This document shows positions 33,061 to 42,188 of a stretch of 54,645 bases of DNA, one piece after another. The notes under the pieces were generated by a model that saw only the letters and a program-made list of their open reading frames with translations, had not been told where the DNA came from and made no database searches. Source of the DNA: an uncultured Eubacteriales bacterium (GTDB taxonomy: Bacteria > Bacillota > Clostridia > Christensenellales > Borkfalkiaceae); NCBI GenBank assembly GCA_949747905.1, contig CATKEF010000046.1:1-54645 (forward strand), read 5' to 3'. The position numbers and the translations under genes are program-made. The number at the start of each line of letters is the position of its first letter. Within the stretch, counting starts at the first letter, position 1.

Positions 33061-35190
33061 TCAGTTCGTTGTTCTGAATACGTCTATTACGTGTTTATCT
33101 CGTCTCAAACGATTTATAAGCAAATCGATGTCAGAGCGCTTGTTCAGTTTTATTCTGAGCTCTATTTCCGCCTGCCCCTCTTTGTTTACTCTGCCGTTTA
33201 TTGCCGTAATGGAAAGATGCATTGCCGCAAGCTCCGAAGTAACGGAAGCCGTCAAACCGTCGTAGTTGTCGGCGACTATCTTAATTCCCGCAATGAAATC
33301 GGAATCGGTTGTTCCCGTCCACTGAGCAGGCTGTAAACGGTTCATATCCACTTCTTTCAGGTTTGTACAATCCGTTCTGTGAACTATTACGCCGCGACCG
33401 CGCGATACGAAACCGATAATATCATCGCCCGGCACGGGGTTGCAACAGTGTGCAAACCGCACGAGAAGTCCGCTCATACCCTTGACCGTAACGCTTCCCG
33501 CTGGGGTGTTTCTGAGTTTTCCTCCGTCAACGACGTCTACGGGCTTTGGTATCTCTTTTTTATAGTAGTCAATCAGTTTGTAAAGTACCTGATTTACCCC
33601 CACAGCGCCGTATCCGACCGAAGCAAACATTTCGTTTACGGAACTGTATACGAGTTTGTTGGAGAGCTTCCCGAAAGAGCTTTCCGTCAATATGTCGTTC
33701 AGATTATATCCTTTACGCTTTGCCTCGGCTTCCAACATTGCTTTGCCGGCTTTGATGTTATCTTCCTTCATCTCGCGTTTGAAGAAAGTACGTATCTTTG
33801 CGCGGGCGGAACCCGATTTTACGAATTTCAGCCAGTCCCAAGACGGTCCGCGCCCGTTCGCCTGAGTTAAAATTTCAACTACGTCTCCCGTCGACAGCGA
33901 CGAATTGAGACTGACTATCTTTCCGTTTACTTTTGCACCCACGCATTTATTTCCCACCTCCGAGTGAATGGCGTACGCAAAATCCACCGGAGTAGCGCCG
34001 AGAGGCAAAGAAATAACTTTGCCGTGAGGAGTAAATACTAAAAGCTCGTTATCGTATAAATCGCTTTTAAGACTGTCTACGAACTCCTTAGATTCATTTA
34101 AACTGCCTTGCCAGTCCATTACGTCGCGTATCCAGGATAAACGCGCGTCGAAGTTATTTTCGTTGGACTTGTTCTCTTTGTATCTCCAGTGCGCGGCGAT
34201 ACCGTATTCAGCCATTTTATGCATTTCCGCCGTACGTATCTGAATTTCGAAGAACTGTCCGAAATTGGTTACGACGGTCGTATGCAACGACTGATACATA
34301 TTACGCTTGGGCATAGCGATATAATCTTTTATTCTGCCCGGAACAGGCTTCCACTGCTTATGAATTTTTCCGAGAATTTCGTAGCATTCTTCGGTAGTAC
34401 CCACAATTACGCGTACGGCGGTCAAGTCGTAAATCTGGTCGAGAGTCTTGCCCTGAACTTTCATCTTACGATAAATGGAATAAAAATGTTTTGGTCTGCC
34501 GAAAACTTCGCCGTTTATTCCGCTTTCTTCAAGAATAAGTTTAATTTGTTCGACGACAAAATCCACAAAATTCTTTCTGTCGTTAAGCTCCTGATGAATA
34601 TTCGTTACAAGATATTCGTACGATTCGGGGTCAAGATATTTGAGACATAAATCTTCCAGTTCGCACTTAATTTGAGAGATACCGAGTCTGCCGGCAAGAG
34701 GCGTAAAAACTTCCAAAGTCTCTTTTGCTATTCTCTGTTGTCTTTCGTTTGAGAGATAGTTCAAAGAACGCATATTATGCAATCTGTCGGCAAGCTTGAT
34801 AATTATTACCCGCACGTCGTTAGCCATTGCAACGAATATTTTTCTGAAATTTTCCGCATCCTCTTCCTCATGCGTCTGAAAATGAATTTTATCGAGTTTA
34901 GTAACCCCGTCGACAAGGGTCATTATTTCCTTACCGAATTTCTGTTTAATATCATCTTCGGTAGCGGGAGTATCTTCTACGACGTCATGTAGAAAAGCCG
35001 CAGCAACGGTCGGAGTATCCAAACCCAAATCCACAAGAATTTCAGCTACGGCGCAAGGATGGGTAAAATACGGTTCGCCCGACGCCCTCTTCTGCCCGCT
35101 ATGCATTTCCTCCGCATAAGTATATGCGGACAATAACAGCTCTCTGTCCTCGGCAGAATAATTATTATGAATTTTTTCTATAAGCTCCAT
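33061..35190 (-). CDS. relA: RelA/SpoT bifunctional (p)ppGpp synthetase/hydrolase
   Basis: 709 residues in the Rel order: HD hydrolase (H44, H68-D69 in FLHDVVEDTP), synthetase with YDLTAVRVIV and the RIKDYIAMPKRNMYQSLHTT region, TGS domain (LLVFTPHGKVISLPLGATPVDFAY), conserved-cysteine region (VRFAHCCNPVPGD) and C-terminal ACT domain. The intact HD site predicts both synthesis and breakdown of the stringent alarmone. AAGGCGGAG precedes the ATG. It starts 3 nt after recJ; the apt gene often found between recJ and relA is absent. Confidence 0.97.
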   Translation of the reverse strand: MELIEKIHNNYSAEDRELLLSAYTYAEEMHSGQKRASGEPYFTHPCAVAEILVDLGLDTPTVAAAFLHDVVEDTPATEDDIKQKFGKEIMTLVDGVTKLDKIHFQTHEEEDAENFRKIFVAMANDVRVIIIKLADRLHNMRSLNYLSNERQQRIAKETLEVFTPLAGRLGISQIKCELEDLCLKYLDPESYEYLVTNIHQELNDRKNFVDFVVEQIKLILEESGINGEVFGRPKHFYSIYRKMKVQGKTLDQIYDLTAVRVIVGTTEECYEILGKIHKQWKPVPGRIKDYIAMPKRNMYQSLHTTVVTNFGQFFEIQIRTAEMHKMAEYGIAAHWRYKENKSNENNFDARLSWIRDVMDWQGSLNESKEFVDSLKSDLYDNELLVFTPHGKVISLPLGATPVDFAYAIHSEVGNKCVGAKVNGKIVSLNSSLSTGDVVEILTQANGRGPSWDWLKFVKSGSARAKIRTFFKREMKEDNIKAGKAMLEAEAKRKGYNLNDILTESSFGKLSNKLVYSSVNEMFASVGYGAVGVNQVLYKLIDYYKKEIPKPVDVVDGGKLRNTPAGSVTVKGMSGLLVRFAHCCNPVPGDDIIGFVSRGRGVIVHRTDCTNLKEVDMNRLQPAQWTGTTDSDFIAGIKIVADNYDGLTASVTSELAAMHLSITAINGRVNKEGQAEIELRIKLNKRSDIDLLINRLRRDKHVIDVFRTTN

Positions 35191-35193
35191 ATT

Positions 35194-37503
35194 TTACTCC
35201 GCCTTAAACTCTCTTACCGCATTGAAAATCTCCGAATTGGTCAAATCGGTCTTAACTCCGCGTTTCACTTTTAATCTTCCGTCCGAAAACGAAACAAGCG
35301 AAAGCTGTTCGAAAACTTTCAATGCAAATATAAACTGCAGTTTCTCAATGCCCAATCTCTGTTTTTTTGCTACTTCCGAAGCGTCCGCTCCCTCCAAAAA
35401 GGGTTCGTTGTGGATTATCGCCGAAAACACGCGCAACAATTCCTCGCGCGACGCCGTGAGATTTTTTACGAATTCCGGGCGGGGAATTTCCGCGCAAACT
35501 TCCACGGTTCTCCCCGCAAGCGCAGGCAACCTGACTCCGACAGGATTATCAAGAAAGATTATGCGTTTATAGCCGCTTAAATCAGCTTCTTTAAACGGCG
35601 AAACGAGTACCACCGTTGCAAAATTTTTCGCAGTCGGTATAAACAAATCGCAATCTAGTTTTGCCGCACCTGCGTATTTTGAAACGCTCTCCCTTTCCCA
35701 TGCGACGAATAACGTACCGAATGCATTGCATTCAGCCAGCTCGCGCTCAATATCTTCCTTTGTTATATATTTCAACTTACAATCTACGGACGGCAGCGCC
35801 AGAGTATTTATAGCATTCATAGCTATTTCTTCCGTCGCATAATCGGCCGCTTCGGGCGAATATATCATATCACGTATAAAGCCTTTTATATATTCGCGTC
35901 CGCGAAAAGTCGATACATTGTATTCGAAAATAAATTTCTTTGGCGCGGAGCTTTCAATCAGTCCCGAAAATTTGCTTCCGCCGAAATACATAAGGTCAAT
36001 TTTTTTGCTTTTTACGGCAATATGCTGAGATTGTGCCTTGACGAGACGGGTTTCGACCGCCCTCTCCTCCACTTCAAACAGCGGACGGCGATTGCCGACG
36101 CCGTATGGCTCGAGCATCTCCAGTTCTTTTGCAAAGCGCGCGGAATATGTTCCGTTAAGCTTGCCGTTTATAAAGACTGAAGGAATAAAATCTTCTGTGG
36201 AATAATTCTCCGAAATATACTTTTCAAGCGCCTCGTGCAATTTTGCGAAATTCTCTTCCTTAACATTGACGCCCGCAGCCTGAGAATGTCCACCAAACTC
36301 CTCGATGTATTCGTTGCAAGCGCGCAAAGCCTCGAATATGTTTACGTTTTCGACAGAACGTGCGGACCCCTTCATCATATTTCCGTTTTTGACGAATAAA
36401 ATCGCGGGACGCGAATACTCTTCTGTCAGTCTCGCAGCCACAATTCCCACGAAGCCCGCGTTCCATCCCTCATTGCATAGCATTATTACATTACCGACAG
36501 AACCGCTATCGGAGAGCGCCTGTTTTGCGCTTGCATAGAGCTCGTCGCAATATTTCTGGCGCATAAGATTATATTCCGTAAGTTTCGCGGACAAGTTGAA
36601 AATATTCGTCTCATCCGTTTCGCCAAACAGCGCAAGGGCGGCTTTTGCATCCCCCATTCTTCCCGCCGCATTTATTTTCGGCGCAATCGTGAACGCGAGA
36701 GTCTGTGAAGTTACGGCGTCCTGCTTACCGAGAAACTGCGCATAACACTTGGAAGGCCTGGAATTGATTAGTTTCAAACCCTCGTATACAATATCGCGGT
36801 TTTCGCCCGTCAGCGGCACGCTGTCTGCAACCGTCGCGATAGCCGCAAAATCAAGCAAATCATAAGCTTTTTCACCGTTCAGAGCGCATGCAAGTTTAAA
36901 CGCCACGCCCGCACCGCAAAGATTATCGTAAATATAATCGTCACGGAATTTCGGATTAACGCATATACAGTCCGGAATGGTTTCGGGAAGTTCGTGGTGG
37001 TCGGTTACGATTACTTCCGCACCCATTTCCTTTATATATTCAACCTCTTCCGCACAAGAAATGCCGCAGTCGACTGTTATAAACAACTGGGGAAAATACT
37101 CGTCGAAAATCTCGTCGATAAGCGCCGCCGACAGACCGTAACCATTGCGTCTTTCCGGTACGCATACGTATGGTTCGATGCCGAACTCCGTCAGCGCATT
37201 GCGCATAATCGTAGCTGCGCATATCCCGTCCGCGTCATAGTCGCCGTAGACCACTACGGACCACCCCTCGTCGCGGGCGCGGGTAATTAACTGCACGGCT
37301 TCGCGCATACCCTGCATTTTAAACGGCGATATAAAATGCTGTTTAGACGGATGCATAAAAGAAAAGATACTTTCTCTGTCCCTTACGCCTCTGCCGTAAA
37401 GTATTTCTACGGTTTCATTGCAAAGTCCGCATTCTTCAGCCAGTCGCGATACTTCTTTAAGTTGTTCTTCGGAAAACTCGAATTCCTTTACGATTCTTTT
37501 CAT
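35194..37503 (-). CDS. recJ: RecJ single-stranded-DNA-specific exonuclease
   Basis: 769 residues. 5'-3' ssDNA exonuclease of recombination and repair. DHH-domain motifs are VVYGDYDADGICAATI, TVDCGIS, VTDHHELPE and the DHHA1 motif FGGHSQAAG (about 400). An OB-fold-like region and a C-terminal extension follow. The ATG at 37503 has no clear Shine-Dalgarno sequence and lies just beyond the secF terminator hairpin. Confidence 0.96.
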   Translation of the reverse strand: MKRIVKEFEFSEEQLKEVSRLAEECGLCNETVEILYGRGVRDRESIFSFMHPSKQHFISPFKMQGMREAVQLITRARDEGWSVVVYGDYDADGICAATIMRNALTEFGIEPYVCVPERRNGYGLSAALIDEIFDEYFPQLFITVDCGISCAEEVEYIKEMGAEVIVTDHHELPETIPDCICVNPKFRDDYIYDNLCGAGVAFKLACALNGEKAYDLLDFAAIATVADSVPLTGENRDIVYEGLKLINSRPSKCYAQFLGKQDAVTSQTLAFTIAPKINAAGRMGDAKAALALFGETDETNIFNLSAKLTEYNLMRQKYCDELYASAKQALSDSGSVGNVIMLCNEGWNAGFVGIVAARLTEEYSRPAILFVKNGNMMKGSARSVENVNIFEALRACNEYIEEFGGHSQAAGVNVKEENFAKLHEALEKYISENYSTEDFIPSVFINGKLNGTYSARFAKELEMLEPYGVGNRRPLFEVEERAVETRLVKAQSQHIAVKSKKIDLMYFGGSKFSGLIESSAPKKFIFEYNVSTFRGREYIKGFIRDMIYSPEAADYATEEIAMNAINTLALPSVDCKLKYITKEDIERELAECNAFGTLFVAWERESVSKYAGAAKLDCDLFIPTAKNFATVVLVSPFKEADLSGYKRIIFLDNPVGVRLPALAGRTVEVCAEIPRPEFVKNLTASREELLRVFSAIIHNEPFLEGADASEVAKKQRLGIEKLQFIFALKVFEQLSLVSFSDGRLKVKRGVKTDLTNSEIFNAVREFKAE

Positions 37504-37513
37504 TAATAGATAA

Positions 37514-37534
37514 AAAGGCGGGTGAAACCCGCCT
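37514..37534 (-). terminator. Terminator of secDF
   Basis: GGCGGG and CCCGCC pair around a 5-nt loop with flanking A-T pairs; TTTTTATC follows on the minus strand. It ends 10 nt before the recJ start codon. Confidence 0.75.
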
Positions 37535-37544
37535 TAAAAGTTTT

Positions 37545-38552
37545 TTATTTACCTTGGCTGTCTTTGGACGGAGCTTTCTGCGCAGTCGTCATTTTATCTT
37601 CAAGGCTTCGTATGCCGCAATAAACGGCAGGAGTAAAGAACGTATTGCCGTAAGCGCAAGCGACAAACCCGACCAATGCACACATTACAGGAGAAATGAC
37701 CGCAAGCGGAGACAGCGAGCTTATTGACAGCAACGCAAACATAAGCACTGCCGCACCGGCAAGACAAGCGGGAACGAGAATATTCACCATAAAGTTCTGG
37801 TTTGCTCCTGCATCAACCTGTTCGTTTATCGAAAGTTTATTTATTGAATCATCTTTGAGATTCTTACGCACTCTGTCAAATGCAAAGCACGTACAAAGCA
37901 CTGTAACCACAACGGTAATCGCAGCGAAAGCAAACATAGTGGAACCGAGCGGAACGCGCGTAATTGCAAGCAGAGCTACGAAAAGCGCAAGATTATGAAC
38001 GTCGGCAATAACTGCCGCTATTGCCATAGACAGTTTATAACGAAGCGCAAAATATACGAAATGGAAAACAATTACTACCGCAAGAGCAATAGACATACGC
38101 GTCAGCGCCGTACTGCCTCCCTTAATGGTATTGCCTACGTAAGCAGCGCCATTGCTGAGAACGAGAGTTCCGTCTTCGATACCGGCTTTTATGGCATTGT
38201 TTATAGCGGTAACTGCTTCTCTGAGCTCTTCGATTTTCGTCGATAACGTAAATCTGTAAGTAATTTCACCGCCGGTATTTGTCGAACCGTGAATATTCTT
38301 CGCAAAGCTCTTTACGCCTGCGGCCGCAAACGCCTCGTCGCAGATTTCGACAACTTTGTCTTTCGAACCGTACTCGACATACTCGTACGTTATCGTAACT
38401 TCCTTATAATCCGCCCAGTCGGCGCCGTAATTGAAGAAGCCGCCCGCAACGAACTGGCAGATGATGCCCACCGCCAGACCGATTGCTATAACCAAAGACG
38501 AAACGATTATAAACAAATGCATTTTGGAGGAAAAACCGAAATTAGTCTTCAT
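37545..38552 (-). CDS. secF: SecF-like export membrane protein, divergent
   Basis: 335 residues. One N-terminal membrane helix (about 12-35), an extracytoplasmic domain, then five helices, the SecF layout. Key motifs are lost: GIDFxGG reads GADWADYK, the HD of transmembrane helix 4 reads HN (ADVHNLALF), and GYSxND is replaced by VVTVLCTC, while the FDR at the helix end is kept. In studied SecDF the lost acids carry the proton that drives late export. GGAGG precedes the ATG. It overlaps secD by 11 nt. Identity rests on topology, pairing with SecD and position next to yajC and recJ. Confidence 0.82.
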   Translation of the reverse strand: MKTNFGFSSKMHLFIIVSSLVIAIGLAVGIICQFVAGGFFNYGADWADYKEVTITYEYVEYGSKDKVVEICDEAFAAAGVKSFAKNIHGSTNTGGEITYRFTLSTKIEELREAVTAINNAIKAGIEDGTLVLSNGAAYVGNTIKGGSTALTRMSIALAVVIVFHFVYFALRYKLSMAIAAVIADVHNLALFVALLAITRVPLGSTMFAFAAITVVVTVLCTCFAFDRVRKNLKDDSINKLSINEQVDAGANQNFMVNILVPACLAGAAVLMFALLSISSLSPLAVISPVMCALVGFVACAYGNTFFTPAVYCGIRSLEDKMTTAQKAPSKDSQGK

Positions 38553-40023
38553 CGCCGTAAACCTCCCTTGTATAACCGCAGAAACCGAACTTGTCCTTTA
38601 CGGGCGAGACGGTTACGAACCACATAAATCTCGTAAACCAGTATAACGTATACGAAGCGATAACCGCGATAAAGAATATAAGTCCGCAAGCCGCCAGTTC
38701 GCCGAAACCGATAAGCGCAAGCATCGCCGCTATTACCACGAGAACTATGTGCAAATCGAGCACTGACATAAGTGTCTTTTTATATCCGTCTTTTACCGAC
38801 GCCTGGAAAGTTCTGCCTGTAAAAGTTTCTTTTCTTATAGCTTCAAATACGTAGAAATTGGTAAAAGTAATCAGAGCCAGTCCAGCCAAAGCGATGAACG
38901 CGCCCGCAAGCGTAAGCTGAATTCCTATAATATTCAGCGCGCATACCATCGCGAGCGAATAAATAACCACAGTAAGCGCATTTATAAGCCCGAGTTTTTT
39001 ATATTTCAGAACCGACGCAACAACAGATGCTATTATCGCAAGCAAAACGACCACGCCGAGATATACCGCCGCATATTCTCCGAATACGGGCGTAACCGAA
39101 ATGAGTTTCATTTCCGTACTGGACTTGGCGTCGTTATACTTGTTTTCAAGCACGTTGCCAGAGTGAACGGAACTCAGAAGAATTGAAAAGTCCTGCGCGT
39201 AAGCCCTGTCGAGCTGGTAAAACATACTCTTTTCCGTAAGCGGCGTACCGAGCGCTATCTGCATACCCAAAGTAGTCTCGCCAACAAAAATGTATGCATT
39301 GCTGCCCTCCGACCCTGCGGATACGATTTTGTTGAGCTTATCGAAGCCCTCGTCGGTAAGGTCGAACTTCACTGCATGACTTCCCGCCATGGAATACATG
39401 GATATTTTTCTGAAATAAGACGAGAAATCTTCGTTTACGCCGAGCATCGAAGTGGTTGCAGTCTCGGAGTCTCTCAGACTCATCTCGCCTTCAAGCGTAA
39501 GATACTGTACGGCATGTCCGATTTCCGTAAGCGCCGCAGAGCGGGCGGATACATCGTATTCCTTCAAAGCTGCGTACGACATATTGGAGGGAACGGTTAC
39601 CTTTATGGAATAATCATCCACAACCGTTACGGAATATCCCGAATAGCCCTTGTCCGCAAATCTTGCGGATATAATTTCCGCATCTTTGAGAACGCTCGCT
39701 TTGAACGCGTCCTTGTCCTCGAGTTTTTCGTTTTCAACGTACACACCGCCGCACGGGGTATACTTTCCTTCGTACTCATTCTTTTCTTCGATGTTTTCAC
39801 TGTCGCCGACAACCACGTTATAGTCCGAAGAGGAAATTACCCCGGCAGGATAAAGTACGGCGTACGAATCGCCCGTAAGTTCGCTGCCCATAACAATGGT
39901 GCTTATAAAAGAATTATATCTTTTGACGTTACTCGTCGGAAAAGAAATTGTAGCAAACAGCGTTAAAACCAAAACCGCAGCTACTATTAGCGAGGTTATT
40001 ACCGCCGATTTTACTTTGCCCAT
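38542..40023 (-). CDS. secD: SecD-like export membrane protein, divergent
   Basis: 493 residues with an N-terminal helix (about 8-28), an extracytoplasmic region of about 300 residues, then five C-terminal helices. ISARFADKGY, VTVPSN and HAVKFDLTDEGFDKL resemble the P1 domain. The DLxGG motif after helix 1 is missing, and the helix-4 motif VDANVLIFERI reads TFTNFYVFEAI, so the essential aspartate is absent. Same-operon SecF shows matching losses, which argues for co-ordinated change. AGGAG precedes the ATG. Confidence 0.82.
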   Translation of the reverse strand: MGKVKSAVITSLIVAAVLVLTLFATISFPTSNVKRYNSFISTIVMGSELTGDSYAVLYPAGVISSSDYNVVVGDSENIEEKNEYEGKYTPCGGVYVENEKLEDKDAFKASVLKDAEIISARFADKGYSGYSVTVVDDYSIKVTVPSNMSYAALKEYDVSARSAALTEIGHAVQYLTLEGEMSLRDSETATTSMLGVNEDFSSYFRKISMYSMAGSHAVKFDLTDEGFDKLNKIVSAGSEGSNAYIFVGETTLGMQIALGTPLTEKSMFYQLDRAYAQDFSILLSSVHSGNVLENKYNDAKSSTEMKLISVTPVFGEYAAVYLGVVVLLAIIASVVASVLKYKKLGLINALTVVIYSLAMVCALNIIGIQLTLAGAFIALAGLALITFTNFYVFEAIRKETFTGRTFQASVKDGYKKTLMSVLDLHIVLVVIAAMLALIGFGELAACGLIFFIAVIASYTLYWFTRFMWFVTVSPVKDKFGFCGYTREVYGDED

Positions 40024-40080
40024 TATAACTCCTGACTTTGCGCGGTATTTTTAAAGCCGCGCCATAGATTTAACCATTTA

Positions 40081-40141
40081 ATTATATAAAATAAATTTCA
40101 AGCCGTCAATTAATTATCGACGGCTGAAAACATTTTTCAGC
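40081..40141 (-). promoter_or_regulatory. secDF promoter and preceding hairpins
   Basis: TTGACG (40104-40109), 17-nt spacer, TATAAT (40081-40086). The -35 lies in a hairpin GCCGTC/GACGGC (40102-40124), and GCTGAAAA/TTTTCAGC (40122-40141) pairs just upstream; the two stems share bases and so exclude each other. They probably also end the scfB transcript, although the U-tract is weak. Confidence 0.5.
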
Positions 40142-40157
40142 ATTAAGTTAAAAAAAT

Positions 40158-41486
40158 TCAAAAATTTTTACTTTCTTTTTTGTGCGCAAGAACGTGCATT
40201 CCGCATTCTATACGTTTTTTCATCATTTCGCAGGTGATTTTGTAAGGTTTGTTTATGTCTCCCCTGTAATGATAATTATTAGCCGCGCAACCGCCGCTGC
40301 AAATAAATTTTGCAAAACAATCACCGCACTCTTCCCTTGTAAAAAGCGACGAAGAAGCAAACTTTTCCCTTATGCTTTCACCGGATATGCCTTCAAACAC
40401 ATTGCCCATATAAAAATCTTTATCGCCGGCAAACTGATGACAAGGATAAATATCTCCGTTCGGCACAACCGAAAAATATTCGTTGCCTGCGCCGCAAGCG
40501 GAAACCTTTTTCCTGAGACACACTCCTCCTTCGAGGTCGATGTTGAAATGAAAGAAATTGAACCCCTCGCCCTTGTCGTACTTTCCGAGATATTCTTCGC
40601 AGAGATTTTCATACTCGTCAAGGACCGCGGGAAGATGTTCTTCCTTTATCGCAAGGTCGTCTATATCCGTAACGACAGGCTCCATGGAGATGCTGTCGAA
40701 GCCGTTTTCCGCAAGGAAAATAACGTCTTTTGAAAAATCGAGATTTTTTGCAGTGAACGTGCCGCGGACGTAATAACTTTTATCCCCGCGCGAACGGACG
40801 AACTTTTTTACGTTTTCTATTACGTAATCGAAACTGCCTTTGCCGTTTTTAGTTTTACGAATTGCGTCGTGAACTTCCTTTCTTCCGTCCAGACTTAAAA
40901 CAACGTTCTCCATCTCACGGTTGAAAAAGTCGATTGCGTCGTCGTCGAGCAAAAGAGCGTTGGTCGTTGTGGTAAAAAGGAATTTCTTACCCGCCTTTTC
41001 GCCCTCTCCGCGCGCATAAGCAACTACGTTTTTTATGGTTTCGAGACACATTAGCGGTTCTCCGCCGAAAAAATCGACTTCGAGAACTTTTCTCGCACCG
41101 CTGTTCGCAATCAGAAAATCAATCGCCCTTTTCGCCGTGTCCTCGCTCATAAACTCGCGCACGGAATGATATGCGCCCTCATCGGCAAAGCAATAGCGGC
41201 ACCGAAGATTGCAATCATGGCAAATATGCAGACACAAAGCCTTGATTTCTCCCGATTTCAAAGGCGGAACGCTTACTTCTTCTTTGAGAAAAAGTCCTTC
41301 TTCTTTAAGCGAAGATATGCCGCGTTCTATTTCCTCTATTTTTTCCGAGGAAAGTCGAGGCAATTCGCCGTGCGTTTCGTATTTCGCTTTGACGTACAGA
41401 GCGGTCTGTTCGTCACACTCGTGCAGACTGCCGCTTCCGGAATCATAGCAATAATATTTATTTTTGTAATTGAAAATATGAACCAT
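40158..41486 (-). CDS. scfB: SCIFF-peptide thioether maturase (radical SAM/SPASM)
   Basis: 442 residues. It installs thioether crosslinks in the six-cysteine SCIFF peptide encoded just upstream. Domains: an N-terminal peptide-binding region starting MVHIFNYKNKYYCYDSGSG; the radical-SAM motif CHDCNLRCRYC (about 89-99); and a C-terminal SPASM domain with CGAGNEYFSVVPNGDIYPC and ECGDCFAKFICSGGC cysteine sets. No good Shine-Dalgarno sequence precedes the ATG, and a hairpin lies between the genes, so less enzyme than peptide should be made. Confidence 0.95.
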   Translation of the reverse strand: MVHIFNYKNKYYCYDSGSGSLHECDEQTALYVKAKYETHGELPRLSSEKIEEIERGISSLKEEGLFLKEEVSVPPLKSGEIKALCLHICHDCNLRCRYCFADEGAYHSVREFMSEDTAKRAIDFLIANSGARKVLEVDFFGGEPLMCLETIKNVVAYARGEGEKAGKKFLFTTTTNALLLDDDAIDFFNREMENVVLSLDGRKEVHDAIRKTKNGKGSFDYVIENVKKFVRSRGDKSYYVRGTFTAKNLDFSKDVIFLAENGFDSISMEPVVTDIDDLAIKEEHLPAVLDEYENLCEEYLGKYDKGEGFNFFHFNIDLEGGVCLRKKVSACGAGNEYFSVVPNGDIYPCHQFAGDKDFYMGNVFEGISGESIREKFASSSLFTREECGDCFAKFICSGGCAANNYHYRGDINKPYKITCEMMKKRIECGMHVLAHKKESKNF

Positions 41487-41499
41487 TTTAACGAAATTA

Positions 41500-41521
41500 A
41501 AGGAGCAGAACTCTGCTCCTT
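41500..41521 (-). terminator. Hairpin between scfA and scfB (attenuator-like)
   Basis: AAGGAGCAGA and TCTGCTCCTT are perfectly complementary; the likely fold is a 9-bp stem with an AACT-like loop, followed by TTTAATTTC on the minus strand. It lies in the 53-nt gap between the precursor and maturase genes. Confidence 0.55.
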
Positions 41522-41539
41522 AACTGAATTTGACAAATT

Positions 41540-41695
41540 TTACTTAATCTTTTCGGGGTTCTGTTCTCTCGTGATTCTTTCGCAACTCTGATTGCCTACA
41601 GTACAGCTCGTTTTGCAAGCCGACTGGCAGGTACTTCTGCATTCACCGCAACCGGTCACCTTTTTTTCCTGAGGTTTAGCAACAGTTTTGAACAT
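41540..41695 (-). CDS. scfA: SCIFF six-cysteine precursor peptide
   Basis: 51 residues from ATG 41695, which has AAGGAG upstream. It begins MFKTVAKPQEKKV and carries six cysteines in the core GCGECRSTCQSACKTSC plus the final NQSC, the hallmark of SCIFF (six cysteines in forty-five residues) ranthipeptides that are nearly universal in Clostridia. The cysteines receive thioether links from the adjacent maturase. The role of the mature peptide is unknown. It has its own promoter. Confidence 0.95.
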   Translation of the reverse strand: MFKTVAKPQEKKVTGCGECRSTCQSACKTSCTVGNQSCERITREQNPEKIK

Positions 41696-41732
41696 ATAAA
41701 AACTTCTCCTTGCATTCCTTTTTTTCCTTTTA

Positions 41733-41761
41733 ATTATAGAATATACAAAGGAAAATTGCAA
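41733..41761 (-). promoter_or_regulatory. Promoter of scfA
   Basis: TTGCAA (41756-41761), 17-nt spacer, TATAAT (41733-41738). The region ACGCTTGCAA-TTTTCCTT also occurs at the yajC promoter. Confidence 0.7.
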
Positions 41762-41766
41762 GCGTT

Positions 41767-42135
41767 TTAAGCGTTCTTTTTTATATTGACGGCAATAATG
41801 CCGCTTATCCCGCCGGCTACGGCTCCCAGAAGAATTTCAAAGATAAACTTCCAACTTATCGACAGCGACAACGAAATAAGTCCGTACAGAAGATATGTAA
41901 TCAGAACCGCCGCTATTCCGTAAATGATACCTTTAATAAGTCCCTTATCGCCGCGTATGAATATAAGTCCGCCCGCCGCGACCGACACTATTTTAAATAC
42001 CTGATTTACCGGCTTCACAACCGTAAGAGGAAGACAGAACAATTGAATGATTACAGTAAAAACGAGAACGAACACGAGTGAAATCAAAACCGCGGCAAGA
42101 ACCGCTTTCAATACCTGCATAACGTGAGTGCGCAT
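41767..42135 (-). CDS. TIGR04086 family membrane protein
   Basis: 122 residues with four hydrophobic helices and glycine-rich turns (LLGAVAGGISGIIAV near the end). Length, layout and position between yajC and the SCIFF gene match the TIGR04086 family of Clostridia, whose function is unknown; a role in export or in handling the SCIFF peptide is guesswork from context. Its GGAGG ribosome site is 9 nt before the ATG and lies in one arm of a hairpin. Confidence 0.88.
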   Translation of the reverse strand: MRTHVMQVLKAVLAAVLISLVFVLVFTVIIQLFCLPLTVVKPVNQVFKIVSVAAGGLIFIRGDKGLIKGIIYGIAAVLITYLLYGLISLSLSISWKFIFEILLGAVAGGISGIIAVNIKKNA

Positions 42136-42140
42136 AAAAA

Positions 42141-42172
42141 TAAACCTCCGCTTTAATCTATGCGGAGGTTTA
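42141..42172 (-). promoter_or_regulatory. Hairpin covering the ribosome site of the TIGR04086 gene
   Basis: TAAACCTCCGC (42141-42151) and GCGGAGGTTTA (42162-42172) pair perfectly over 11 bp with a 10-nt loop. On the minus strand the 3' arm holds GGAGG (42145-42149), and TTTTTATG follows, so the element could act as a yajC terminator, a translational block, or both. Confidence 0.65.
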
Positions 42173-42188
42173 CGCGATTATTATCGAT

